From Clavulina sp. PMI_390 (taxonomy: Eukaryota; Basidiomycota; Agaricomycetes; Cantharellales; Hydnaceae): DNA of 64,000 nucleotides. The stretch is from NCBI GenBank assembly GCA_015039315.1, contig WIDE01000078.1:91680-155679 (forward strand), written 5' to 3'. The position numbers and the translations under genes are program-made. Positions 11,458-22,315 of this stretch are shown piece after piece (position 1 is the stretch's first letter; every line of letters begins with the position of its first letter). Below the pieces are notes generated by a model. The model worked only from the letters and a program-made list of their open reading frames with translations. It searched no databases and had not been told where the DNA came from.

Positions 11458-13776
11458 TTAAGCAGCGCCAACTGCAGCCTCAAGGAGTGCGAGGGATTCA
11501 GGAGAGCGCGGTTTCAGGACATATTGGAAAGGCACGGGAAGGCTAGCCATCATGTAGTAGTTCTCTTAGCTCCTGTAAAAAACCTGCTCAAAGGGGGTGA
11601 GGAAACGCACTTTGTGAGCTTTCCAGTTGTCTCCGAACTTGGCTCGATAACATTTCCAGCTTTATCAATTGGTTTGACAATATCCATTGTCGCCAGCAAG
11701 GTAATCATATTGGACACATCGACAAGCTCGGCGTAGAATTGGCCAGGGCAGGACCTTTGAAGAATTATGTTCAGGAGATGGGGGTAATATCTGACTACAG
11801 GATAGACACACCTGCGACCAACGTTGAAGACGAATGAGCGTGGATCCAAAGGTGAATCGGATACCATAAAGCGGTCAGGGTTGAATTGCTCGGCATCCTC
11901 GTAAAGTTCAGGATCGCGGGAGATGGCCCTGATATACAATGGCACTTGAGTAAGAGCGCTATAGGCATGGCAAAGTAAGGGCTTACCAGCTATTTTGGAA
12001 AATTACCGTGCCTTTCGGGATGAGATAGCCTGCCGCCGCCATGGACACAAAAGCGATCAGAAATTATATAAGAGCGACTGATTCTGTACATATTACTGAC
12101 CTTCGTACTCGTCATCCTTGGTGGTAGCATGGGGAATACCCCATGGTGCACCGGGCCGCCAACGGAGTATCTCCTTGAAGATGGACTCGACATAAGGCAT
12201 TCCCCCGTTCGCATAACTTATCATACGGAAGGATCAATAATCAGTCAGCCAAATACACAAAATAAGTTGCGCACTCTTCATGGGTAGGGAGGCGATCGGT
12301 GCCAACAACGTGATCAACTTCCTGCTGAGCCTTTTTTTGGACCTCGGGGTACATCAACATTGCCCAAATGAAATACATCACCGTCCCTGACGATGTTTCG
12401 GTCCCAGCAATGACTGCAATATGTGAGAGGTTCAGAAGGGGTCAGGAAAAGACAAATCCTCGACACTCACAGCAAGAACCAGCGGTGTGCATGACTTGAT
12501 CGTCAGTTAGCGTTCTCTGAGGATCTTGGAGCATCCGAGATGAAAACGATTCCATGGCGGTACCACCTTCCTGTATATGGATACAATGTATAGGCCGTAC
12601 CTTGAGAATAGGATGGGGTTGATAGAACTAACTTGATTCTTGAGCATTTGTGTGAACGGAAGGAGCTTCATTTGAGTAACTTGCTCCTTCCACATTCGTC
12701 CCAGAGCCTTCCAATGGGTTCCAGGAAACCAATCAGGAACATATGTTACTATTCCAAAAGAATAGTCAGCTTGTGAGGTGACTTTTGCTATCCATTGAAG
12801 AGTACGCACGGAAGGGAAGGACATTGACTAGATGACGACTAGGCACAGCGGAAGCACTGGCCAAGCCTGTTCCAGCTACAGCGGCCTTGAGAATCTGTAT
12901 GGGATCGAATAAGTCCGAATAGTCCGCAAATAATATAGCCTAGTAGTGACTGACTGGATCGTCCTTCGACTCAATCTTGATACCATAGATAGTATGAATA
13001 AAGGTTCTAAGAAGTGTTCTACGATGGTTTAAAGGCGTTTTGTTAGCTGACCACAAGATCTTCCCATGTTTTGTCGCAAGGGAGGAGCACAGACTGGAAG
13101 AAATCCCATGAGTTATTCACGCTGTTCCTCGAGGCGCGAAGTACGCCCTCTCGAGCCTCTTGGATGACGTCGGCGCGATAGGAGTTGCGAACTACATCTT
13201 TGCCCATGTGCGAGACAAACATGCGGCGTTCTTCATTCCACTTGTCGCCCCATTTTGTGACCGGTGAATGGCCTCCGACACCGACACTAGATGATCAACC
13301 GGTACAACAACGATGTGGACGTAAGCAATAGAAAGCGCTTCGGTCCCTGAGATACAAGTGGGAGACACAAACTGGATATCATTCATGGGGAGAGGCGGGC
13401 GATCGGAGTACACCAGTCCTCGACGAGAAAACAGATTTGTGATATGCTTATAACTTCCAACAGTAAGCCCTTTAACAGCGAAGACTCGGAAGTAGGCCAG
13501 GTCCCCTGAAATTCGATATATGGTGAGTCTTTCTTGAAGAGCATGAAGGCCGTGCGCCGTAACTTGCTTACCGTGCTGCTTGTTCAGCTCTGTGAGGTAC
13601 AAGTGAAGGTGAGACTTGGGTATATGGCGAGCTATACCAAATATAGGATCCCCAGTGGGCCCTGGTGGCGCTCGACGGTCCTGAAACCGCCAATAGGCAT
13701 GAAGAAGCCAAGAGGAGATAGCAACAACTGAGAGGAGGACGGCTGCTGGTGAGTGGGGGGTCACGAAGTCAAGCAT
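11458..13776 (-). CDS. Cytochrome P450 monooxygenase 1
   Basis: Heme-thiolate monooxygenase, anchored to the ER by the N-terminal helix (AAVLLSVVAISSWLLHAYW) followed by the proline hinge PPGPTGDP. Many exons; those traced fully are 13776-13572, 13505-13373, one beginning at 13286, and the last at 11542-11458. The K-helix ExxR is in MPYVESIFKEILRWRP near 12190. The heme motif FNVGRRSCPGQ is assembled across an intron at 11811-11755. The C-terminus reads LPVPFQYVLKPRSPES...AAVGAA. It is a paralogue of the P450 at 16397-18683 and shares its exon-2 size (133 bases) and the split heme motif. I saw no disruption in the exons traced; middle exons are only outlined. Substrate unknown. Confidence 0.85.
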
Positions 13777-13814
13777 CTTGGGGAGGTTTGGGGCGATACC
13801 TGCTGTGATGGGCT

Positions 13815-13822
13815 TATTTATA
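13815..13822 (-). promoter_or_regulatory. TATA-like box of P450-1
   Basis: TATAAATA on the minus strand, 39-46 bases before the P450-1 ATG at 13776. The distance implies a very short 5' leader. Confidence 0.5.
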
Positions 13823-15300
13823 CGTTTGACGTCGACGAATCGCCCCCAGACTTCCCATTATCCAACTGTTGATACCAGCAGATCTGCCAACACTTCCGTA
13901 AAGCACTGTGAGGGGCGATCCCAGGGCACCATTGGCAGTTCGTTGCTCATCAAGAGTCAATGGAAGTAGCAAGTGCGACGTTATCGGATAATTGGTGATG
14001 CTTTTGGGTGATGCTCTTGGGCATTCATAATGAATTGAGAGTCGCTTCGGATGGGAGTTGACAAGAAGGATCATCCTGCGGGCTCCAAGTGCTTATGTGA
14101 TACGTAAAGAAATCACTGATGTATTTACAAATACCGTGCTGATAGATGAGGAACAGAGCCTCCCAGACGTTGGAGGCGACTCGGTTCAGCTTGGTGTGAA
14201 CACGTGACTGGACTTACAAGTAAGCGCCTCCCTCAGTTTCGTGCTGATCGAGGCCGATCCTGGACTAAGTCATCGGCCACCGTGTGCAAAGAGTTCTCTC
14301 CAGGCCTCCGCTGGAACAGCTGATGCATCATTATTCCCCCTTTTTTGCGACATGCCCGTCCGTACCCAAATGTGGAAGTTGATGGAAACCAAGGGACAAG
14401 AAGCACAAGGACTATGCTCAAAGCGGCCACAGCTTGAACCTCTCGGACTTGCTCTACTCCGCGGAGCGTGAAGGACGTCATGATTCGCCAACTATACTAC
14501 AACGTGGAGACTACAAGGAAGAATGTGTACCCGATGGAGTTCGTTTCCTTTCGCAGCCTCACAATACTAGATGGACGTTTCCGCGGGAGTAAATGGGGCG
14601 TGTGATACGATCCGATTATCCCAAAGCCGTGACATTTCTTGCAAATCACAACTAATCACCTGGTTCACGCGTGTGGATGGGCAAATCACCTGGAGTAGCC
14701 TACAGTTTTCATGAGCACGTCATCCCGCCGATCATATGCAGCTACGCCTGTGGTTCTCTATAGGAACTTGGTAATGAAAAAATGCACGATCATCCCAACG
14801 CGCTCAATTTTTGCTCATCTTGGCGGGCTTTGAGCAAGCATCGCCCTTTCTCTATGGACCATGCTTTGCTTTGGATGCTCTATAGAATAAGCTTCTATCC
14901 GAATCAACACAATTGCGGGGATCCTGCAGGACCTTATCGAACCCCGACACTTACCATACTAGAGGTTCAAGGCCCGACGTATTAGCCAGAGTACTTCTAT
15001 ATCACCCTTCTTGGTATTTGCTCATACTGGTTGTCCAATCAAAGCTCGTGATGTTGAGCCTTCTCAGAAAACTGGACTCTCCTTCAGAATTCCCAGTTGG
15101 TTTAGGGAGCAAGCGATAAGATTTCGGAAAAGTACTACTGAGCTAACCCATATGTGTGATAGAGCTGAGATCATGAGATCAGAATCTGTTGAAGCTTGTA
15201 TAGGCAAGAACCTGGTAGTCAGATGGCTTGGATTTGACATATGTCTACGAGGGTTTTATATGGTCCCAAGGTTACAGTGACAGGAAAGGCCCGCTAAGAT

Positions 15301-15330
15301 ATGAACCTCATTCAATATATAAAGGTTCAT
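15301..15330 (+). promoter_or_regulatory. Inverted repeat around a TATA-like core
   Basis: Arms atgaacct and aggttcat are perfect reverse complements separated by 14 bases that run into TATATAAAG. It lies about 370 bases before the + strand ORF. It may be a promoter element or chance. Confidence 0.3.
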
Positions 15331-15702
15331 CTCACAGCAGCCAATACATTCAACGACTGAAGAACAAGTTCCTTCCCAAAATCACTAGCACAGATAACAT
15401 GGAGAACAACAATACCGATGGGTACCATTTTGATCTATTATAGGCTCTTGGATGAGCGCTGCGCTCACAGTAGATCTTTTATAGCATTTCCCTTCCTATA
15501 AAGGGCTCAGGGGTCGCTTCTAGCAGTGAGGGTTCCGAACCGATCTCTGACGCCGAGGTTGATGAGTGGGTGCAAACTTGCCGTAATCATCATTTCCCCG
15601 AAAGCTTACCATGATCAAAGCAAGACTGCTGCGTCGACTTCACTCTATTGACTCCCTGGGGGGACCCGCAGATTATGGTAGTAGGTCGAAACGAAGGATA
15701 AT

Positions 15703-16116
15703 GTGATGCAGCAGTCTATCTCTGAAACAACGCTCGAACGCTTAGGCCACGATTCCACGGCCAGTGCAGTGAACCAGGTCACTGTCAACATCACGTTTCT
15801 AGTGACGGATTTCAAACTCGAAGTCAAGGTCATCAGGACGCAGATCACCGGGAGTGGCTCCGCGCGGGGCATCGGCACTGGCTACATCGCCGCTGTTGGC
15901 ATTATTCAGGTGAAGGGTTCGTTGGAACGGCTGCGCGACGTCAAGTCCTTCTTGATAATCGCCACTGGCGGGAGCGCGGACGGTATCATGTTTACGACAG
16001 ATAATAACGAGCGAGTCGCCACGATTATCTTCAAAGGCATAGGAATAGGGGGTGGAGCGGGAGGTGGGGGTGACTTCAAATTTGAGGGAATCGAGGCATT
16101 GGGGGTGCAGTCATAA
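15703..16116 (+). CDS. Small glycine-rich beta-type protein, possibly a Vap-like fold
   Basis: A single-exon frame of 137 residues starting MMQQSISETT. Alternating hydrophobic residues (VTVNITFLVTDFKLEVKV) predict beta strands, and glycine-rich turns follow (GSGSARGIGTGYIAAVG, ATGGSADG, GIGIGGGAGGGGDFKFEG). No signal peptide or membrane segment is seen. By eye the order of strands, the SLERLRDVKSF segment and the C-terminal glycine cluster recall the eight-stranded barrel of the bacterial virulence-associated protein (Vap) family, but this is an impression of pattern, not a proven match. It lies alone on the + strand between two P450 genes on the minus strand. An alternative is an unrelated fungal orphan. 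Confidence 0.55.
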   Translation: MMQQSISETTLERLGHDSTASAVNQVTVNITFLVTDFKLEVKVIRTQITGSGSARGIGTGYIAAVGIIQVKGSLERLRDVKSFLIIATGGSADGIMFTTDNNERVATIIFKGIGIGGGAGGGGDFKFEGIEALGVQS

Positions 16117-16396
16117 GCTGAATAGTTCAGTCGTAATATATCACACAGTCGATGGCAAATGTGCAGATATCAGAGACCGGAAATACTTGCACAACTCAAT
16201 ACCCTCACGGTTTCCAAAATTCTGGATGTGGATACATCTGAAAACCGTGGTCCTTGTTATTAGCTGCCGAGACGTCGTAACTAGAGCATGAATATCCCAA
16301 AGAGCTGCGTGCAATACCCAAAAAGCTTATTCAGAAATCGAAGTGATGGTAAAGGTGACAAGGAACGGAATCCAAGGGTCTCAAGTACTGTATATA

Positions 16397-18683
16397 TCAA
16401 GCTTCAGGGACAGCTGCCTGCAGTAATTGCAAAGCATCCTCTGAACGAGGCTGTAAAACATAATGGAAATTCTCTGGAAGACTACAAAAATCAAATGGTT
16501 TAGCGATCCTCAATTGGCTCACTTAGAGAAATAGGACTTACTCGACCAGTTTGCCCGTTGTGGCGGTAGTAGGTATCACCTCCTTGCCATTCTCATCAAG
16601 AGGCTTCACAATGTTCATGGTTGCCAGCAGCGTAATCATGTTGGACACCACGACTGCTTCGGCATAATGTTGACCTGGGCAAGTGCTACGAGAAAAGAAT
16701 TGGGTGAAATTGCTTTGGGAAAACTCGTGCTGGAAAGTACTTACCGCCTGCCAGCGGAAAAGACGAAAAGGCGAGGGTCAAGCGGAGGGTTTGAAACCAT
16801 GAAGCGATCGGGGTCAAACTTGTCTCCATGCTCGTAGATCTCGGGGTCGAGGGCAATAGCGCTACGTCAGGAATGGTGAGAAAACAGGTAGCGGACTTTC
16901 TCGCTTATCAACTCACTATGCGTTTTGGAACACATATGTCCCCTTCGGAATGAAATATCCTAGCAGGCCAAAGTATAAGCCACAACATACGATGATTTGA
17001 TTGGCACTCATACCTTCATACTCATCGTCTTCAGTCGTTAGATGAGGAATACCCCACGGTGCTGTGACCCTGAATCGAATGGTCTCCTTGAATATAGCTT
17101 CGACATATGGTAAACGTCCTGCAGCATAGCTATAATATGAAAATTTAACAACGGTGAGTGAAGTGTTTCAGAGGAGTGACTCACTCCTCGTGAGTTGGTA
17201 AGCGATCATGACCAATAACACGATCAATTTCGTCCTGAGCCTTCTGTTGAACTTCAGGGTGTAGAAGCATCGCATAGATGAAGTTCATTAGGCTCCCAGT
17301 TGTTGTCTCGGTTCCAGCAACAACTGGGACATTGGATGGGCAAATGTTAGAGAGACTGAGAGAAATGTCCTGAAGAATGGGAGAGACGGTACGTACAGCC
17401 CGACCCAGCAGCGTGCATAATACTGGCTTGATCCAAGGTATTCAACGGATCGTTAAGCATACGAGTAGAGAACGACTCTGGGTTGCTGCCTTCTTTCTAT
17501 TCATCCGATATTCAGAACATAACTCAGCATCGCAAAGAGGTGGGGCACTGATTAAATCAGGATACACTCACTTCACCCTTTAGGACAATATCAAAAGGCT
17601 GCTCCTTCATCCAACCGATCTTGTTTCTCCATTCTCGTCGCTCCTGCTTCCAGTCTCCTCCGATGATCCAATCCGGTACGTGGGCCACTACGGGTACCGT
17701 GAAAGTTAGCGCATAGCTACACAAACAAAATTCTAGCTTCTGACTCACACCAAGGATGCAAGTTGATAATGTAGACCCCAGGGACAATTGAAGCGCTAGC
17801 GAGCCCAATCGCCTTATGAATTGCTTGCGTGATCTGATTCAGTGGTAAACGTGAGCAAAAGAAGTTTTTCCACATAAGATCATAGCGGCATACCAGGTTG
17901 CCATCAGAGCGAATCTTGAGACCATAAAAAGTCTGAACAAATGTTCGTACTATAGTGCTAAGAAACGATTGAAGTATTAGCGTGCATTCATCAAGTACAT
18001 TTAAATATCCGATATACCTGAAAGAATCCTTGGAGGAAGTTGAACCGTCTTCGTAGCTCTTGAGAATGGAGTATTGCGCATTTGACATAATATCTGGCCG
18101 CCAGGATGTGCGAATCGCGTCTTTACCGAGGTGAGCCGCGAACATTCGGCGTTCCTCCTTCCACTTGGGGCCCCAGGGAGTCATGGGCATGTTAGCCCCA
18201 ACAGCAATGCTATAATGGACAATGAGTCAAGGAAAGGCAGTGTCTGGGGGATGGGTGTGACGTACTCCATGTCAGCTGGTGGAAGCTGTGGTCGATCAGA
18301 GTAGATCGTCCCGCGTTTCGACGCTAGATCAACCACGGTCTTATAATTTCCTAGAAGAAGGACAGGCTTCCCCAAGACCTGGAAGAACACTATGTCGCCT
18401 GTGGGGAGTCGGGGTCGCTTGAGCCAAAGGGTCATGACTATGATTAGGCTGGACATCACTCACCGTATTTCTTGTTGAGTTCTGTGAAGAATAGATGGGT
18501 GTCTCGCTTAGGGAACCAGAGACCGATACCCAGTAGAGGCAGCCCCACAGGACCAGGTGGCGAGCCACGGACTTGCCAGCGGAGGTATGCAGGTATAACC
18601 AGCGCAGAAGCAGAGATGATGGCAAGCAACACCCCTGCAACATATGTGGGTGTAAGAGATGGCGTCGGCACGAACGCGAGCAT
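16397..18683 (-). CDS. Cytochrome P450 monooxygenase 2
   Basis: Paralogue of the P450 at 11458-13776. The first ATG in frame is MLAFVPTP; it opens a membrane helix ([21 protein letters not shown]) and the hinge [13 protein letters not shown]. Traced exons: 18683-18464, 18398-18266, 18209-18018, 17957-17894, 17833-17751, then several more, and the last at 16481-16397. The K-helix ([15 protein letters not shown]) is near 17100. The heme motif [15 protein letters not shown] is joined across an intron near 16745, as in the paralogue. The C-terminus is [18 protein letters not shown]...AAVPEA. All joins checked keep phase, so it looks intact. Likely ER-bound; substrate unknown. The pair probably arose by duplication. 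Confidence 0.85.
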
Positions 18684-20040
18684 AGCAAGGTTGGAGGTCA
18701 CTATCAGATGACAGAGGGACCAAAAGGAAGCACCAGCGCCCTCATACTTGCCTTTTCTAAGGTTTAACCATTCAACTGATTGAGGTACAATATGATCCCT
18801 CCGCCCTTGTCGGGAACACTTGAGCAGGGCGACGCGGTCTTGGTGAATCCCAAGTACAGAGCCGAGCTGCAGAGCAATGCCTGACTTTGTCTGATTGGGA
18901 AATCAGTTGTAGTACGAGAACAATTCGATATAGCCAAGGATACCCCTCATGCAGCGTTTGAGTCGGGCATCATTTGCAGATCGCTTCGTGAATCATTCAG
19001 TGCACGGGTAATGAAAAGGCACCATTTTCTCAACAAGCCCATTTCTTCGATCAAGCTCCTTGTGTTGACCACTATCTAGGGGTTTGGGCGCTACTCGATG
19101 GTGAAGGAGATGGCAAGGGGTACTGCAGTGTGATTGGTTCTGTCCTCACAGATCAAGTCTCCAGCCAGACCCTCGGCGTTTTGGTGGGAGCGGAGATGAA
19201 GTGGAAAATTGTCCAGCAGCTAGCCACATATGGATTGGCGAATCCCAATACTGTTGGCGGGAAGTTCTCAAGGAGCAATCATTTACTTTTTAGGAAGACA
19301 TCGCTAACACGTTAACTAGGTGTTCAAAGGCACTATGATGATTGTAGGGTTTGTCCTACAGATCTAGCGGCGGAGCCAGCTAAAGTAGCAGAGGTGTTGC
19401 TGACAGGAATGGGGAAGCATCGGGACCGTTGGGGCAGTCAACAAGCCACAACTCGCCACGGCCTTGAAGTCGACCATTCTTGTCCGGTCAACAATGAGAT
19501 TTTTGGGGCATATTAGAATTTTATTTACCTCTCCATATTATTGAACAAACTCTTCGTAGGCTACTTTGCATTCTGGTGAGCGGTTCCGCCTCCGGGTGTG
19601 TATCTCCGACGTTGTGCGACCATCATATATTCGCAGAGTTCCCTTCCATCCACAAGAAACCCCACCTCCGCCAACAATGGATTGGGTATCTATTTTTTGG
19701 TTTTATTTTCTAAAACCTCTGGCTCTATGGACATCATCTTCGACTCTCGAACCCAGACACTATTCACCTTCAAATGTGAATGTACTGAGCACTTACACCA
19801 GCTAGAGCTTTGAGAATCCTTCCGCCGCGTTTCCTAAGATAATCTCTAGCAGAGGTGAATGGCGCAAGCCATGCTGGTCAATTGGCCGGCGCGAAGCATG
19901 ACATATTGCGCCGCGCTGCCATTCATGTAGGTGGTGTTCAAAGGATTTGCCCTCCGCAACTGATCATACCCACGAACATCACGGCAAAGAGTTGCCTTGA
20001 AGCGCGATGTATCCGCGGACCATGGAGAAAACGACCACCG
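18684..20040. other. Gene-poor region
   Basis: About 1.35 kb upstream of P450-2 with only short frames in all six phases. No domain, repeat or RNA gene recognised. Confidence 0.4.
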
Positions 20041-20600
20041 TGGCGCCTCACTCACCACTGGCATCCGCCCGAGTACGTGGCACTGCGAGGTGCTCTACGT
20101 CCTCCATCCCGTCCGTCCCGCCGCTACGTCCCCCACGCACATGGGTAAGATCATGAAAGGGGTTATTTCGTTTGGATATCGGCTTACTAACCTGAAAGCC
20201 TCCAGTGTTCATTTCCAGTATTCGGTTCAGACTGCTCTCAACATTCTCACCAGACCATTCAACTGTGTTCTGTTGAATATCATCCAACAGCCATAGAGAC
20301 AGCGACTGATGGTGATCACCTGACTCTTGCATGGTCAGTTGCTGACCGACCGAGTTCAACAAGTGCCCAGTTAGCCGTCTGCCCTCCGCGTCCGCACGCT
20401 CAGTTTGATTCATTGTCACTAGCGCCTGCAACAGTTCTAAGCCTAGCTGGAATGCAGATTGTTCTTGAACAATGGCAGTCACAGAACAGATTCGCAACCA
20501 CCGAGTCGAGTCTAGAGCTGTGCAGACGTTCGCTCCAATCAATATTCGCCATGGGTCCCCCACAACGCGATACCCTGATAGCCGCTCACAAGTCCTCATT
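20040..20600 (-). pseudogene. Possible decayed P450 remnant
   Basis: A frame of about 180 codons ends with SLSLWLLDDIQ...NRILEMNTGGFQ, followed by a donor-like GTTAGT. The segment resembles the I-helix approach of fungal P450s (a 'WL.D...RIL..N.A.' pattern), and upstream RILIGANVC...WLRI resembles the 'N R.. VG..LCR...W' segment of the same families. No ExxR or heme cysteine follows in frame, and later parts carry stops. It could also be a piece of an unrelated gene. Sure only that the frame is longer than its surroundings. Confidence 0.35.
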
Positions 20601-22315
20601 TTTCAGGGGTTGCAAGGTCGGTTATTGCAGTTGGAGTTGCTAGCCTTGGCCGCCTCCCACATGACGATAGCGTCTGTGGAATGGTTGCTGTTCTAGTGCA
20701 CCAAAAAGAGGGGAAGTAGTTCACTAGCCCAAGATTTCTGGCCATTGAGCATATAGGGTCTTGATGGTCCATCGAGCCCCGCCAAGAACTAGAACGAGAC
20801 CAACATGGTGGCGGTATGCAGAGGATGTTATTTTGTCACGAAGATCAGCTCGGCTGAGAACTATGACGTCTTGCCGCCAATGATACGACTGCTGCTGAGA
20901 ATGCATAAGGCGAAAAATGCTGGCATGGGATAGATCGTGGTCGTCAAGAGTAAAGACCGGCAGTGAGTGGTCGGCAAACAATGAGAACCAGAGTGGAGCT
21001 GGGTGTGGAGTACATATGCATGAGAGATATCAGCGCTTCCATCGATCACCACTCCAACCTAGGGTGAATCTCCTTTATACCGGGGTGGCACGGTCGTTCA
21101 TCAGGCGCTAAATGCTCTCTCTCATCTCTCCCACTCTCATGGAAGGGTGAAAAGTGAATGAGGTAGTGACGTCACTGACGACGTCATGAGAAGGTCGGCC
21201 TTGTACGACTTGAGAGGTTTATGCGTGAAGAATGGGCTAGCGGAAGATCGTACTCGCAAAGTACCGGTCCTGAGCCCGGTGCGGTTTTTGGGTAAAGAAG
21301 ACCGCTTGAATGCATAGTTCGTGGTGTAGAGGAAATGGGAATGACAGATGTTTGAGAGCCACAGTCAACCATGGACAATTTTCGTCGACATTGTGCATCA
21401 GGAGGAGGAACGAACGGAGGATTAGAGCTCAAAAACAGAGCGTGGAGTGCTGCTGCACCGTAATTTTTTGTTTCCCAGACAAACGAGTTGCACAATCGAG
21501 ACTAAATGGTGCCAAGGGATATGATGATGTGCGTCAGGTAAAGACACGAGTCAGAAGACCAGAGTGCATCATAGCAGATTCAGTATAAAGACGGTAATAG
21601 TCTACAATCTCAGTATTGCCTCTCTCTCCCTCTCGTTTTGAGTCTGAAGAACAAAGCTTTGGAGACGCGAAACAGCTGTGCTTGTGCGAACATCTATAAC
21701 CTGATCGAAGGCACAAGAATGAAGGAGTTCAGAAATAATAACAGCGAGCATGGCCATGTTATCGTCGGACTCCACTAGCACTTCCACCCCACGACGTCGG
21801 GGTGGTGTAACCGCTCCATTGACAATGACACTGGCAACTGACAGCTCAAGCGAACCGATGACTTCGTGGACACTAGGCCGATATTAGTAGTAAAATTCCA
21901 CGCGGAAACAACGGACAACTTCTAGGCAACATACTTCAACTAGCAAGTTCTCAGCAGCAACTTGGGCTGGCTCCGACTTCATTTCGGTCCCGAGATTCGT
22001 AGGACATTTTTTGTGGCTGCTCAGCCACACCTAGTGACGTCGATAAACTCCGGCATTAGGCTTGAAGGCACCAAAGATACCTAACAAGTGCTCGTTCCTG
22101 CCTTCATCGGATTGTCAGTAAGAGGCTGGTCGTATGTTGTCGATCCGGTCGTACATTTTTCGAGCACGAACACATGTTCGCCTGGTCGAGGGTTCCTCAA
22201 CCGCTCCTATTGGGCGTATAAATACGCTCGATTTCGAGGACCTCTCCTTCCTCTATCATCCCTCACCCTCCCGCCCCGATCTTCTCAGCCTCGCGCGCCG
22301 TCTTCCGTCTCAACC
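20601..22315. other. Gene-poor region upstream of ARMT1
   Basis: No supported gene. Bases 20724-21050 on the minus strand give a short frame that could be the 5' part of the same decayed P450, starting MEALISLMHMY near 21040, but it is broken by stops. The right end holds the ARMT1 promoter. Confidence 0.35.
22217..22224 (+). promoter_or_regulatory. TATA-like box of the ARMT1 gene
   Basis: TATAAATA about 92 bases before the ATG at 22316, preceded by an inverted CCAAT-type ATTGG at 22209-22213. Spacing suits a short 5' leader. Confidence 0.5.

Larger units (their letters stand above)
13777..15702. other. Intergenic region between P450-1 and the small + strand ORF
   Basis: No convincing gene. 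It contains a TATA-type element for P450-1 at 13815-13822, an inverted repeat enclosing a TATATAAAG at 15301-15330, and TATAAAGG near 15494. The last two lie upstream of the + strand ORF at 15703. Confidence 0.4.

Noticed and set aside
14233..14491. Overlapping frames on both strands near a palindromic-looking stretch
   Set aside because: Both strands open by chance; no domain and no support as a gene or mobile element.
15011..15443. Short frames upstream of the beta-rich ORF
   Set aside because: Overlapping, in different phases, with no recognisable protein features.
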